From the NCBI RefSeq assembly GCF_900343145.1, contig NZ_LT996886.1, forward strand, positions 620,001 through 684,000: DNA of 64,000 bases, read 5' to 3'. The translations under genes were made by a program, and so were the position numbers. Under the pieces are notes generated by a model. It was not told the DNA's origin, did not search any database, and worked only from the letters and a program-made list of their open reading frames with translations. Below are positions 35,610 to 43,169 of this stretch, one piece after another (within the stretch, counting starts at the first letter, position 1; each line of letters opens with the position of its first letter). Origin of the DNA: Tessaracoccus timonensis (GTDB lineage Bacteria > Actinomycetota > Actinomycetes > Propionibacteriales > Propionibacteriaceae).

Positions 35610-36389
35610 TCAACTGAGAATCCGCTTGACGAGCGGCAGCGCATATTGCCAGTCGTCGCCGTCGGGATCGACGAGATCGGCGTCCTCGAACCAGGTCACG
35701 TCTGCCTCCGGATGAGGGCCAATCAAGCCCACATTTCCATCACCGCACCGATAATATGCGGCAGCGAGATCGCCTGTTTCATAGAGCGCATATTCCTCCG
35801 CACCATCTCTTGGCAACCGCGCACCCTCTTGAAAATAGGTCCAACGCAAGGTCTCACCCCACGTGACCGCCACCACTTGATCGCTGCTATCTTCTACAGG
35901 GAAGCCGGGAACGTTTACCTCCCCCGCAACGGAATAATCTAGCAAACCGAAGCCCTCGCTCCCGGCGAGATATGCGCCCATGCAGATTCCGAGGTAGCTT
36001 CCACCGGTAGCAATATAGTCACGTAGCCCGCGGATGAAATCCGAAGGAAAACTCTGGGCCGCACCACTGATGTCGTCCCCGCCGCCTGGCTGAGCGTAGA
36101 GGACGGCTCCAGATAGGGCACTCGCTTCGAGAGGGACCTGTTCGCGTGGGCCGATAAACGCAACGTCCAGGCCAAGCGGTGGTCGAGACAGCCGCTCTGC
36201 AAGAATCTCCGAGCATCCTGCGCATCCTGCGGGGCCGCGGTACACAAGGACGATTCGCCCGTCCGAACCTCCGTGCTCGTTCGTGCCGGTTGGTGCGCAC
36301 CCGTTCACCAGCCCGGCGACCGGGACCGTCAGCAATCCCCCGAGGACAGACCGGCGCGTCCATCCAGCAGGTGATTCGAACGTACTCAC
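35610..36389 (-). CDS. Exported BPL_N-type (glutamine-amidotransferase-like) lipoprotein
   Basis: 259 residues. N-terminus WTRRSVLGGLLTVPVAGLVNGC combines a twin-arginine signal with a lipobox (broken here as WTRRSVLGGLLTVP and VAGLVNGC). The body has IVLVYRGPAGCAGC and GGSYLGICMGAYLAG, the latter carrying the nucleophile cysteine of class I glutamine-amidotransferase-like BPL_N domains, and GPHPEAD near the end as the usual histidine-acidic region. A surface-anchored hydrolase-like protein of unknown role. Confidence 0.75.
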   Translation of the reverse strand: MSTFESPAGWTRRSVLGGLLTVPVAGLVNGCAPTGTNEHGGSDGRIVLVYRGPAGCAGCSEILAERLSRPPLGLDVAFIGPREQVPLEASALSGAVLYAQPGGGDDISGAAQSFPSDFIRGLRDYIATGGSYLGICMGAYLAGSEGFGLLDYSVAGEVNVPGFPVEDSSDQVVAVTWGETLRWTYFQEGARLPRDGAEEYALYETGDLAAAYYRCGDGNVGLIGPHPEADVTWFEDADLVDPDGDDWQYALPLVKRILS

Positions 36390-36568
36390 AGCTCAATCCT
36401 AGTGAACTTGCTCCACAGTTCACCGAAGCACCGCGAACGAGCAGACGGGGTCGCCTCCTTCGCGTACTCGATGACTGGTGGAGGTTCGACTCCCGAGTAC
36501 TTCATTTCGGCTCGGAGGTTCCACGCCCACTGGTCACTAATGGCGGCATCGAGGCCTGCTTCGAGAAC
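36390..36568. other. Short gap with unassigned coding-like sequence
   Basis: On the minus strand one frame reads LEAGLDAAISDQWAWNLRAE and continues to CFGELWSK without a start. No family was recognised. It may be the body of a lost cassette gene, joined to the acetyltransferase relic at 36569. Confidence 0.3.
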
Positions 36569-36805
36569 TCATACCCGCGCGGCGCCCCCATCACTCTCGC
36601 GGCGTGCCCATCCCACGTGGCCGACGACCCGACCTTCGTTGCGCGCCATGACGTGGACATCATGTGACGCATAACCGTAGGGCTGTTGCGGATCCCACTC
36701 ACCAAACTCCTCGAGATACTCGCTGTCGAAGAGCTGTCGAAGCCCATGCAGATCGGCTTCAGTCAGCTCTTGGTGGGCGATGACCTCGATTGAACGACGC
36801 TTCAC
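36569..36805 (-). pseudogene. AAC(2')-like GNAT acetyltransferase, N-terminal relic
   Basis: GTG 36805 overlaps the FitB stop (GTGA). VKRRSIEVIAHQELTEADLH and VMARNEGRVVGHVGWARRES match the second copy at 40847-41395. Homology is lost after WARRES, so the acetyl-CoA-binding half is gone. Translational coupling to the toxin-antitoxin pair is kept. Confidence 0.7.
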
Positions 36806-37227
36806 GCTTCCACATTCCACGGGTCGACGAGTTCGACGCCAGTGTGCTGGAAATCCTTCACATTGCGCGTAGCACAGGTTGCCCCATTCGCCAGACAGAT
36901 CGCGGCAATCTGAGCGTCGGCGATACTGACCGGCACACCTGCCGCCTCACGCGACACGAGCACCTCCGCATATCGCTCCGCCGCGTCAGCATCGAACGCG
37001 AGCACCGACCGGCTCCCCCGATACGGCACTACCGCTCCCTCAATCCCGTACGCCAGCGCGTCCTTGCATCGGCCCTCCGGGAGCCTACGGACGCCGGCAA
37101 GCAACTCCGCAAGAGTGACAGACGTGATCGCAACGTCACCCGTCAGCGACACAAGCCACTCGACAACACGAGGCTCCAGCGAGGACCGAAAGATCTCCGA
37201 GACGACGTTGGTGTCGAGGACGATCAC
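36802..37227 (-). CDS. FitB/VapC-type PIN-domain RNase toxin, copy 1
   Basis: 141 residues. MIVLDTNVVSEIFRSSLEPR has the first catalytic Asp, TLAELLAGVRRLPEG the conserved Glu, and SIADAQIAAICLANGA plus TRNVKDFQHTG the last acidic residues, so the PIN site is complete. Start overlaps the antitoxin stop by four bases. Copy 2 at 41392-41817 is about 96 percent identical by eye. Confidence 0.9.
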   Translation of the reverse strand: MIVLDTNVVSEIFRSSLEPRVVEWLVSLTGDVAITSVTLAELLAGVRRLPEGRCKDALAYGIEGAVVPYRGSRSVLAFDADAAERYAEVLVSREAAGVPVSIADAQIAAICLANGATCATRNVKDFQHTGVELVDPWNVEA

Positions 37228-37457
37228 TCGAAGTCCACCACCCGTGCGACATCATCGCGCGCCTGAATCGGCAGCTCATCGACCCCACCGACATCCTGCG
37301 CCACATTCAGAAGAGCCACGCCTATGTGCGGCCGTCGGGCCGCCTTCGTCAAGATGTCGCGAACCTCGGCCTCCATGGACCGCCCGTGTTCCTTCGCCCG
37401 CGACGCGAGCTGCTGCTTCACATGGTCATCAAGACCACGCACGATAATGGAAGACAT
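37224..37457 (-). CDS. FitA-type antitoxin, copy 1
   Basis: 77 residues from ATG 37455-37457. MSSIIVRGLDDHVKQQLASR then GRSMEAEVRDILTKA is a ribbon-helix-helix DNA-binding domain, and the C-terminal ARDDVARVVDFE is the toxin-inhibiting tail. An 18-bp inverted repeat sits 20 bases upstream. Intact pair with the next gene. Confidence 0.9.
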   Translation of the reverse strand: MSSIIVRGLDDHVKQQLASRAKEHGRSMEAEVRDILTKAARRPHIGVALLNVAQDVGGVDELPIQARDDVARVVDFE

Positions 37458-37476
37458 CAGAACCACCCCCTTTTTT

Positions 37477-37494
37477 GCTATCAACAATGATAGC
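37477..37494. promoter_or_regulatory. Operator-like inverted repeat of FitAB copy 1
   Basis: GCTATCA-ACAA-TGATAGC, a perfect 7-bp inverted repeat directly upstream of the antitoxin gene. Identical at 42067-42084 before copy 2. Confidence 0.7.
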
Positions 37495-37610
37495 TGCGAT
37501 GGCGCGATGCGAGAACCAACAACCGGAAGAACTCAAGAACGATGCCTACACCCACAACGTCAACAGCAAGTAGGCGGCACGGACACACTGCACCGTGAGA
37601 TTACATTCAG

Positions 37611-37934
37611 TCACGCGACCTGCAATGGAGTAATAGCAGCGACCATGTTCTTCAACGCGCGACGCTCCAACCGCAGCTCGTAATTCGACTGCAGATTCAT
37701 CCAGAACTCCTCGGACGTCCCGAAATACCGCGCCAGTCGTATCGCCGTATCTGCAGTGATACCTCGCTTGCCATGCACGATCTCGTTGATCCGACCAGGC
37801 GGCACACCGATCGAAACGGCGAGCTTGTGCTGCGTGATCCCGAAACCCTCGATCAAGCCCTCCACCAGGATCTCTCCCGGGTGGATCGGCTCAATCAAGT
37901 CGGCCTCAGTGGTAGTCGACGAGCTCGACACCAT
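37611..37934 (-). CDS. higA: HigA-type XRE antitoxin, copy 1
   Basis: 107 residues from ATG 37932-37934, overlapping the end of the toxin frame. ADLIEPIHPGEILVEG, ITQHKLAVSIGVPPGRINEI and VHGKRGITADTAIRLARYFG are the HigA/VapA helix-turn-helix and following helices. C-terminus EFWMNLQSNYELRLERRALK is complete. The upstream toxin is frameshifted, so this copy is an antitoxin without a toxin. Confidence 0.85.
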   Translation of the reverse strand: MVSSSSTTTEADLIEPIHPGEILVEGLIEGFGITQHKLAVSIGVPPGRINEIVHGKRGITADTAIRLARYFGTSEEFWMNLQSNYELRLERRALKNMVAAITPLQVA

Positions 37935-38188
37935 CCGCACCTCCATCACTCCAGACGAAGCAGATACGCCATTGCGCACTCACACGGATGCTGTACTGCC
38001 CACGCCGGTCACCAACGAGACGCTCCAGCCGATTCCCAGGCGGGATTCGCAGATCATCAAGATCCTTCGCTGCGTGGATCAGCTCCAGCTTCCGCATGGC
38101 CACCCGCTGCACAGTCCGCTCGACGCGTTTGACGTACTGCTCATGCCCGATGCGCTCAGTATCCTTGTAGCCGAACGATACTGATCAC
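37906..38188 (-). pseudogene. higB: HigB toxin, copy 1, frameshifted near the start
   Basis: The body reads SFGYKDTERIGHEQYVKRVE, KLELIHAAKDLDDLRIPPGN and QWRICFVWSDGGADGVELVD, a HigB (RelE-superfamily) toxin. The expected GTG-ATC-AG start at 38188 is followed by an extra T relative to copies 2 and 3 and so runs into another frame. An internal GTG at 38112 could make only the last 68 residues. Confidence 0.75.
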
Positions 38189-38223
38189 GAAGTCACCATA
38201 TATACCGGGGACCATCATTAACG

Positions 38224-38249
38224 CTAGACATTAAACCTAAACTCCACGG
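38224..38249 (-). repeat. ychF-3'-end-like repeat
   Basis: Plus strand CTAGACATTAAACCTAAACTCC. The minus strand reads S-V-E-F-R-F-N-V-stop, in frame with the 33-residue reading frame behind the TPP riboswitch. The following bases GCGTTA are shared with the copies at 40212, 42789 and 54425, each of which precedes a HigBA cassette. Confidence 0.85.
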
Positions 38250-38325
38250 AGTGTCGTTGAAAAGTTACTCTCTCATTCGTAAACCGCAACGAGAAACCAA
38301 CGGTTCCCCTGTGCACTGCAAACAT
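38224..38325 (-). CDS. 33-codon reading frame behind the TPP riboswitch
   Basis: From ATG 38323-38325: begins MFAVHRGTVGFSLRFT and ends SVEFRFNV. The last eight codons are the ychF-end-like repeat, so the frame looks like the start of a lost gene spliced to the repeat. Translation is uncertain. Confidence 0.35.
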   Translation of the reverse strand: MFAVHRGTVGFSLRFTNERVTFQRHSVEFRFNV

Positions 38326-38377
38326 ATGGTGCGCACTAGACGGCTTCAGATCCCTCGGATGAGATGTCATCGAAGTT

Positions 38378-38475
38378 CCTATCCTTCCTAGCGTCGGAAT
38401 TACTCGGATCAGGTTCTACGGTTCGCCGAAGTTATTCGGCATCTCAGCCACCACTGTTCTTACAGCAGTATCCTT
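38378..38475 (-). promoter_or_regulatory. TPP (thiamin pyrophosphate) riboswitch, apparently orphaned
   Basis: Minus strand: GGATACTG, an arm, then GGTGGCTGAGATG with the invariant CTGAGA, then ACCGTAGAACCTGATCCGAG, TAATTCCGACG and CTAGGAA. The CTGAGA and ACCTGATC blocks in this order and spacing are the THI-box. No thiamin gene follows; about 50 bases further is the 33-codon frame and then a HigB relic. Confidence 0.75.
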
Positions 38476-38730
38476 TAATCAGGAATGCAGGGAGTTCGCC
38501 CACACACGGGCAGGTTAGGCTTCCGACTGCTCCCCAGCATCCCGTTGAGACTTGACTAATCGGCTCCTGCGAAGCACTCGACGATTAGCAGGATGTATGC
38601 CGTGAAGGACAGCGGCAGATGTGCCAAGCATACTGGCCGCGATCCCGCGCTCTACCCGCTCAACCACGTGCCGACGAAAGACACTTGGACGCCGATGCGG
38701 ATGTACGGTCTCGCACGTAGGGTTGTCGAC

Positions 38731-39273
38731 ATGCGTATCGTCACCGTGGGCCACTCCAACTTCGAGTTCGAAGACTTCGCCGAGATGATTAGGGCTGTCG
38801 GTGTGGAATCCATCGTGGATGTGCGCAAGCTACCCGGGTCCAGGAAGTACCCGTGGTTCAACGACGACTACCTCGCCGAACACCTCCCCACACGCGGCAT
38901 CACTTACAGCAGAAGCGAGGGCCTGACCGGGCGGCGCAATGTGTCCCACTCCGTACCGTTTGAGGCCAACGGGAACTGGCGTAACCGCAGCTTCCACAAT
39001 TACGCCGACCATGCGCTGGGTGGGGAGTTCTCGGATGCACTCTCGCAGCTACGGGCGAGTGCTGCCGAAACCCCTACCGCAATCATGTGCTCCGAGGCGG
39101 TGTGGTGGCGCTGCCACCGGCGCATCATCGCCGACCACCTCATCGCCCATGGTGACGAAGTTGAACACATCATGGGGATGGGTGCGGACGGGCCGAAGGT
39201 AAGCGAGGCAACACTCAACGACGGGGCCGTCATCGGCAACGACCTCCTCGTGCGTTACCCAGAGCAGGGCTAG
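38731..39273 (+). CDS. DUF488-family protein
   Basis: 180 residues from ATG 38731 (MRIVTVGHSNFEFEDFAEMI). VESIVDVRKLPGSRKYPWF and the cysteine block MCSEAVWWRCHRRIIADHL are the DUF488 hallmarks. Function not established in general; the conserved cysteine and histidine suggest an enzyme. One of few plus-strand genes in this cassette region. Confidence 0.85.
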   Translation: MRIVTVGHSNFEFEDFAEMIRAVGVESIVDVRKLPGSRKYPWFNDDYLAEHLPTRGITYSRSEGLTGRRNVSHSVPFEANGNWRNRSFHNYADHALGGEFSDALSQLRASAAETPTAIMCSEAVWWRCHRRIIADHLIAHGDEVEHIMGMGADGPKVSEATLNDGAVIGNDLLVRYPEQG

Positions 39274-39289
39274 CTGCTGTGCGCGAACG

Positions 39290-39454
39290 ATGACCAGACG
39301 GCTGGATCGGCTCGGGCTGAACCGCATCCGAGACATCGCCCCAGACCGAGAGGACTGGCGCAAGCCCGGAAAAATCATCCCCCGCTACCCAGATCACATG
39401 CTCCACATGGACGTAAAGAAAGTCCAAAAGATCCCCGAGTGCGGCGCCTTGTAG
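39290..39454 (+). pseudogene. IS481-type transposase fragment
   Basis: 54 residues, MTRRLDRLGLNRIRDIAPDR and HMLHMDVKKVQKIPE. This is the region around the first DDE aspartate of IS481 transposases (compare HVDVKKLGNIPDGGG at 48446-49265). Both termini are missing. Confidence 0.7.
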
Positions 39455-39459
39455 GCCCC

Positions 39460-39585
39460 GGCGGCTTCGCCCGGATCATCGCTCCCCTCCATGTGCCCTC
39501 CCAACACCACGAGCCCTTCGACCAGGTCTGGTCACGCCACCGCGATCGACACGCCGTCGGGACGCAGCACCACAGAGTCGGTCAT
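39460..39585 (-). pseudogene. Alpha/beta-hydrolase relic with internal deletion
   Basis: ATG 39583-39585 overlaps the HigA stop (ATGA). MTDSVVLRPDGVSIAV equals the start of the hydrolase at 34730-35554. It then jumps, in another frame, to RPDLVEGLVVLGGHMEGSDD from the middle of that protein. The nucleophile and histidine are lost. Confidence 0.7.
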
Positions 39586-39881
39586 GCGGCCTGCAGCGGC
39601 TTAATCTCGGCCACCTGATCGGCCACACGTTCCTGCGCAAGCTCAAGCTCATAGCGGCTCTGCAGAGTGAGCCAGAACTGCGGCTCGACACCGAAGTATC
39701 GCCCCAGACGCAACGCCGTGTCAGCGGTGATGGCCCGCTTGCCGTGCACGATCTCGTTAATCCGCCGCGGCGGGACACCGATGGACACCGCGAGCTTGTG
39801 CTGCGTGATGCCGAACCCCTCGATGAAGTCCTCCATCAAGACCTCGCCAGGATGAATCGGCGCGTAAAGCTTCTCAGTCAT
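39582..39881 (-). CDS. higA: HigA-type XRE antitoxin, copy 3
   Basis: 99 residues from ATG 39879-39881 behind GAGGTG. MTEKLYAPIHPGEVLMEDFI, ITQHKLAVSIGVPPRRINEI and ITADTALRLGRYFGVEPQFW. It follows the intact toxin copy by nine bases. The only HigBA pair of the array in which both genes are open. Confidence 0.88.
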   Translation of the reverse strand: MTEKLYAPIHPGEVLMEDFIEGFGITQHKLAVSIGVPPRRINEIVHGKRAITADTALRLGRYFGVEPQFWLTLQSRYELELAQERVADQVAEIKPLQAA

Positions 39882-39889
39882 GATGCACC

Positions 39890-40171
39890 TCAATGGTAGT
39901 CCTCAATGATTACATTCTCTGGGCCAGCCTCGGTCCACACGAAGCAGATCCGCCACTGGTCGTTGATCCGGATGCTGTGCTGACCTCTGCGGTCGCCCTT
40001 CAACGCTTCGAGCCGGTTCCCCGGCGGAACCCGAAGCGAGTTGAGCGACACCGCAGCATCAAGCAGATGCAACTTCCGGTTCGCCGACTTGTGAATCCGC
40101 GGATCGATCCGCGGTGCCGGTTCACGCAACCAGACGAGCTCCGTGTCACGGTCACCGAAAGATCTGATCAC
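39890..40171 (-). CDS. higB: HigB-type toxin, copy 3 (intact)
   Basis: 93 residues from GTG 40169-40171 (VIRSFGDRDTELVWLREPAP). NRKLHLLDAAVSLNSLRVPP, GDRRGQHSIRINDQWRICFV and NVIIEDYH match HigB throughout. The upstream 40 bases end in a ychF-end-like repeat at 40212. Reference copy for judging the three broken homologues. Confidence 0.85.
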   Translation of the reverse strand: MIRSFGDRDTELVWLREPAPRIDPRIHKSANRKLHLLDAAVSLNSLRVPPGNRLEALKGDRRGQHSIRINDQWRICFVWTEAGPENVIIEDYH

Positions 40172-40211
40172 ACAGCAAGAGTGCCAGAAATGACGTGAGG
40201 CGTCAATAACG

Positions 40212-40235
40212 CTAGGCGTTAAAGGAACTCCAACG
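40212..40235 (-). repeat. ychF-3'-end-like repeat, three bases shorter
   Basis: Plus strand CTAGGCGTTAAAGGAACTCC. The minus strand has GGAACGTTGGAGTTCC then TTTAACGCCTAGCGTTA, leading into HigB copy 3. Confidence 0.75.
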
Positions 40236-40418
40236 TTCCGTTGCCGAATGACCGTTGCGTCTGCGCTGTCTCTCGATGAGAACGTGCCCACGCAGCGCCT
40301 TGGCACGAGGCGGCAGATGAGTCTCGACGACATCGCAGGCCAACGCAGCGACGTACTTCTGGCACCGCTCGACTGCCTCTAGCACATCAGCGATGCGCTG
40401 CTCCGGACTGCGACTCAC
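40212..40418 (-). pseudogene. hepT: HepT with internal deletion of the active site
   Basis: MSRSPEQRIADVLEAVERCQ and KYVAAL match the intact HepT at 52563-52898. The reading then jumps to DVVETHLPP, so about 62 residues including the RX4HXY motif are missing. The frame stays open and ends in the repeat. It still overlaps mntA by four bases. It cannot act as an RNase. Confidence 0.8.
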
Positions 40419-40744
40419 AAAGGCACTGCCTCGGCGAGCGCCGACGCGGAGACCGGACGCTTGAGCAGTTGGGCAGGAAACACGTCGATGTCATCGCGCT
40501 CGAACAGCGTGCGCGTCTCCTCGAGCAGACCGGATGCACGCATCAGGACGTTCCCTTCGGCAGGGTCCATCTCGACGAGGATGTCGATGTCCGATCCTGC
40601 AGTCGCTGTGCCGCGGGCGACGGACCCAAACAGCTTCGGGTTAGTCGCGCCGTAGTGGTCGAGGAGCATCTGGAACTCGTCACGACGCGCAGCGAGGAGC
40701 TCGCGCAGTGCAAGCGTCTCGGGCGACATGACGGTCTCAGACAT
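40415..40744 (-). CDS. mntA: MntA-like nucleotidyltransferase antitoxin
   Basis: 109 residues from ATG 40742-40744 (MSETVMSPETLALRELLAAR). KLFGSVARGTATAGSDIDIL is the GSX10DXD active site. Nearly identical to 52895-53224. Its HepT partner is deleted, so it is an orphan antitoxin. Confidence 0.85.
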   Translation of the reverse strand: MSETVMSPETLALRELLAARRDEFQMLLDHYGATNPKLFGSVARGTATAGSDIDILVEMDPAEGNVLMRASGLLEETRTLFERDDIDVFPAQLLKRPVSASALAEAVPL

Positions 40745-40786
40745 GCTTCCAGAGTACCGGCCCTGGCGGCACGTCGGCATGGCGCT

Positions 40787-40813
40787 CTACACGTTGAAGC
40801 GGAATTCCACCAC
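40787..40813 (-). repeat. ychF-3'-end-like repeat
   Basis: Plus strand CTACACGTTGAAGCGGAATTCC. The minus strand gives V-V-E-F-R-F-N-V-stop. It is followed by AGAGCGCCATG, shared with 53267, where the same MntA cassette follows. Confidence 0.8.
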
Positions 40814-40846
40814 ACCCCGGCGCGGAGAACCGTATGCAGTCAGTGG

Positions 40847-41395
40847 CTACCAAGCCCGTCCGCGCAGGTCGATGTCTCCATCAGGCCACATCTCGAGTGG
40901 GGCGATTGGCAGGATAAGGATCGGCGGGACAGGCTCTTGCACGACAGGTTCGCCATCACACCCGACGGACCCCTCGCGCGCAAGGATCCTCTTCCACCCA
41001 CATGACTCGTAGAACGGGACGACCTGCTCTCGACACCCCAAGTAACCGAACGCGACGTGGCCGCGATCGCGCATCGCCTGCGCCGCCCAACTCATGAGTT
41101 CGCTCCCGAGACGCACCCCTCGTGCGTCAGCGGAGATCAAGACGCCGCCGACTCCCGCGATCGCGAGGGTCTCCGTGCCAACAGTGATCTCGCGGCGTGC
41201 CCATCCCACATGGCCGACGACGCGACCTTCGTTTCGCGCCATGACGTGGACATCATGTGGCGCATAACCGTAAGGCTGTTGCCGATCTCATTCTCCGAAC
41301 TCCTGGTACTCGCTGTCGAAGAGCTGTCGAAGCCCATGCAGATCGGCTTCAGTCGACTCTTGGTGGGCGATGACCTCGATTGAACGACGCTTCAC
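40847..41395 (-). pseudogene. AAC(2')-like GNAT acetyltransferase, interrupted by a stop codon
   Basis: GTG 41395 is coupled to the FitB copy 2 stop. The frame reads RRSIEVIAHQESTEADLHGL to EYQEFGE, then TGA where copy 1 has Trp, then continues in the same frame as VMARNEGRVVGHVGWARREI, AGVGGVLISADARGVRLGSE, GYLGCREQVVPFYESCGW and ILPI. The layout resembles aminoglycoside 2'-N-acetyltransferases. A downstream restart at ATG 41240-41242 could give 131 residues. Confidence 0.65.
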
Positions 41396-41817
41396 GCTTC
41401 CACATTCCACGGGTCGACGAGTTCGACGCCAGTGTGCTGGAAATCCTTCACATTGCGCGTAGCACAGGTTGCCCCATTCGCCAGACAGATCGCGGCAATC
41501 TGAGCGTCGACGGTACTGACCGGCACACCTGCCGCCTCACGCGACACGAGCACCTCCGCATATCGCTCCGCCGCGTCAGCATCGAACGCGAGCACCGACC
41601 GGCTCCCCCGATACGGCACTACCGCTCCCTCAATCCCGCGCGCCAGCGCGTCCTTGCGTCGACCCTCCGGGAGCCTTCGAACGCCGGCAAGCAACTCCGC
41701 AAGAGTGACAGACGTGATCGCAACGTCACCCGTCAGCGACACAAGCCACTCGACAACACGAGGCTCCAGCGAGGACCGAAAGATCTCCGAGACGACGTTG
41801 GTGTCGAGGACGATCAC
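41392..41817 (-). CDS. FitB/VapC-type PIN-domain RNase toxin, copy 2
   Basis: 141 residues, with the same PIN residues as copy 1 (DTNVVSEIF, LAELLAGVRR, DAQIAAI). It differs from 36802-37227 at a few positions (VSTVDAQ for VSIADAQ, RRKDALARG for RCKDALAYG). Intact and coupled to its antitoxin. Confidence 0.9.
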   Translation of the reverse strand: MIVLDTNVVSEIFRSSLEPRVVEWLVSLTGDVAITSVTLAELLAGVRRLPEGRRKDALARGIEGAVVPYRGSRSVLAFDADAAERYAEVLVSREAAGVPVSTVDAQIAAICLANGATCATRNVKDFQHTGVELVDPWNVEA

Positions 41818-42047
41818 TCGAAGTCCACCACCCGTGCGACATCATCGCGCGCCTGAATCGGCAGCTCATCGACCCCACCGACATCCTGCGCCACATCCAG
41901 AAGAGCCACACCTATGTGCGGCCGTCGGGCCGCCTTCGTCAAGATGTCGCCAACCTCGGCCTCCATGGACCGCCCGTGTTCCTTCGCCCGCGACGCGAGC
42001 TGCTGCTTCACATGGTCATCAAGACCACGCACGATAATGGAAGACAT
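41814..42047 (-). CDS. FitA-type antitoxin, copy 2
   Basis: 77 residues from ATG 42045-42047, two to three residues different from copy 1 (EAEVGDI for EAEVRDI). Same ribbon-helix-helix start (MSSIIVRGLDDH) and same tail. The 18-bp operator at 42067-42084 precedes it. Confidence 0.9.
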   Translation of the reverse strand: MSSIIVRGLDDHVKQQLASRAKEHGRSMEAEVGDILTKAARRPHIGVALLDVAQDVGGVDELPIQARDDVARVVDFE

Positions 42048-42066
42048 CAGAACCACCCCCTTTTTT

Positions 42067-42084
42067 GCTATCAACAATGATAGC
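42067..42084. promoter_or_regulatory. Operator-like inverted repeat of FitAB copy 2
   Basis: GCTATCA-ACAA-TGATAGC, identical to 37477-37494. Confidence 0.7.
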
Positions 42085-42248
42085 TGCGATGGCGCGATGC
42101 GAGAACCAACAACCGGAAGAACTCAAGAACGATGCCTACGCCCACAACGTCAACAGCAAGCAGGCGGCACGGACACACTGCACCGTGAGATTACATTCAC
42201 TCACGCGACCTTGAGTGGACTAATAGCGGCGACCATGTTCTTCAACGC

Positions 42249-42524
42249 TCAACGCTCCAACCGCAGCTCGTAATTCGACTGCAGATTCACCCAGAACTCC
42301 TCGGACGTCCCGAAATACCGCGCCAGCCGCATCGCCGTATCTGCAGTGACACCACGCTTGCCATGCACCATCTCGTTAATCCGACGAGGCGGCACACCGA
42401 TCGAAACGGCGAGCTTATGCTGCGTGACCCCAAAACCCTCGATGACATCCTCCATCAGGATCTCTCCCGGGTGGATCGGCTCAATCAAGTCGGCCTCAGC
42501 GGTAGTCGACGAGCTCGACACCAT
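42249..42524 (-). CDS. higA: HigA-type XRE antitoxin, copy 2, C-terminus shortened
   Basis: 91 residues from ATG 42522-42524. The helix-turn-helix VTQHKLAVSIGVPPRRINEM is intact. Compared with copy 1 a TGA replaces the Arg codon after LRLER, removing the last 16 residues (RALKNMVAAITPLQVA). DNA binding may remain. Confidence 0.75.
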   Translation of the reverse strand: MVSSSSTTAEADLIEPIHPGEILMEDVIEGFGVTQHKLAVSIGVPPRRINEMVHGKRGVTADTAMRLARYFGTSEEFWVNLQSNYELRLER

Positions 42525-42755
42525 CTGCACCTCCATCACTCCAGACGAAGCAGATACGCCATTGCGCATTCACACGGATGCTGTGCTGCCCACGCCGGTC
42601 ACCAACGAGACGCTCCAGCCGATTCCCAGGCGGGATTCGCAGATCATCAAGATCCTTCGCTGCGTGGATCAGCTCCAGCTTCCGCATGGCCACCCGCTGA
42701 ACGTACTGCTCTTGCCAGATGCGCTCGTGTCCTTGTTGCCGAACGATCTGATCAC
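42496..42755 (-). pseudogene. higB: HigB toxin, copy 2, frameshifted
   Basis: Starts VIRSFGNKDT at GTG 42753-42755. One base is missing in GACACGAGCGC compared with GATACTGAGCGC in copy 1, so the frame is lost after about ten codons. MRKLELIHAAKDLDDLRIPP and QWRICFVW follow in the correct frame. A different lesion from those in copies 1 and 4. Confidence 0.75.
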
Positions 42756-42788
42756 GAAGTCACTATATAACGGGGACCATCATTAACG

Positions 42789-42813
42789 CTAGACGTTAAA
42801 CCTAAACTCCGCC
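42789..42813 (-). repeat. ychF-3'-end-like repeat
   Basis: Plus strand CTAGACGTTAAACCTAAACTCC. The minus strand reads A-E-F-R-F-N-V-stop in frame with the Abi-like relic and is followed by GCGTTAATGATGG and HigB copy 2. Confidence 0.85.
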
Positions 42814-42905
42814 GCGGCATCTCGATCACCCATATCCATGCCGCGCCCAGCCAAGATCTCCACCTGCTCGGCATACGTCTTGAACCCCTTGACGTTCACA
42901 CCCAT
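42789..42905 (-). pseudogene. Abi-like (AbiD/F, Abi_2 family) N-terminal relic cut at the repeat
   Basis: From ATG 42903-42905: VKGFKTYAEQVEILAGRGMD, then MGDRDAAAEFRFNV and stop. The first part resembles the N-terminus of Abi_2 proteins (K-P-x-T-Y-x-x-Q-x-x-x-L-x-x-R-G). The remaining about 250 residues are replaced by the ychF-end-like repeat. Confidence 0.5.
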
Positions 42906-43169
42906 GAACACCGCCTGAGAAAATGAAGACCGGCCCTGGGCCTACCGAGGTAGGCGGAACCGGTCATAGTGTTTCCACTATAACCGCCCACGGAAGCACT
43001 CGCAACAGCGTGAGGCGCACGCCACCTCACCTCCGCGATGTCAGTTTGAACATCTGAACTCCACGGTGTCTCCACGGTCACGCTTGGAGTTCGTAGGCCC
43101 ACCCTCGAAAATGTCCTCCGTGAGCGCGGGCACAGCCCAGTCCCCCCAGGGAACCGACCAGATGCAAGA
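42906..43169. other. Leader of the Abi-like relic and remains of a cassette
   Basis: Contains two short inverted repeats, CCTACC-GA-GGTAGG (near 42938-42951) and ATAGTG-GAAA-CACTAT read on the minus strand (near 42966-42984), and a degenerate ychF-end-like repeat at 43042-43066 (plus strand TTTGAACATCTGAACTCCACG). No gene recognised. Confidence 0.4.
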
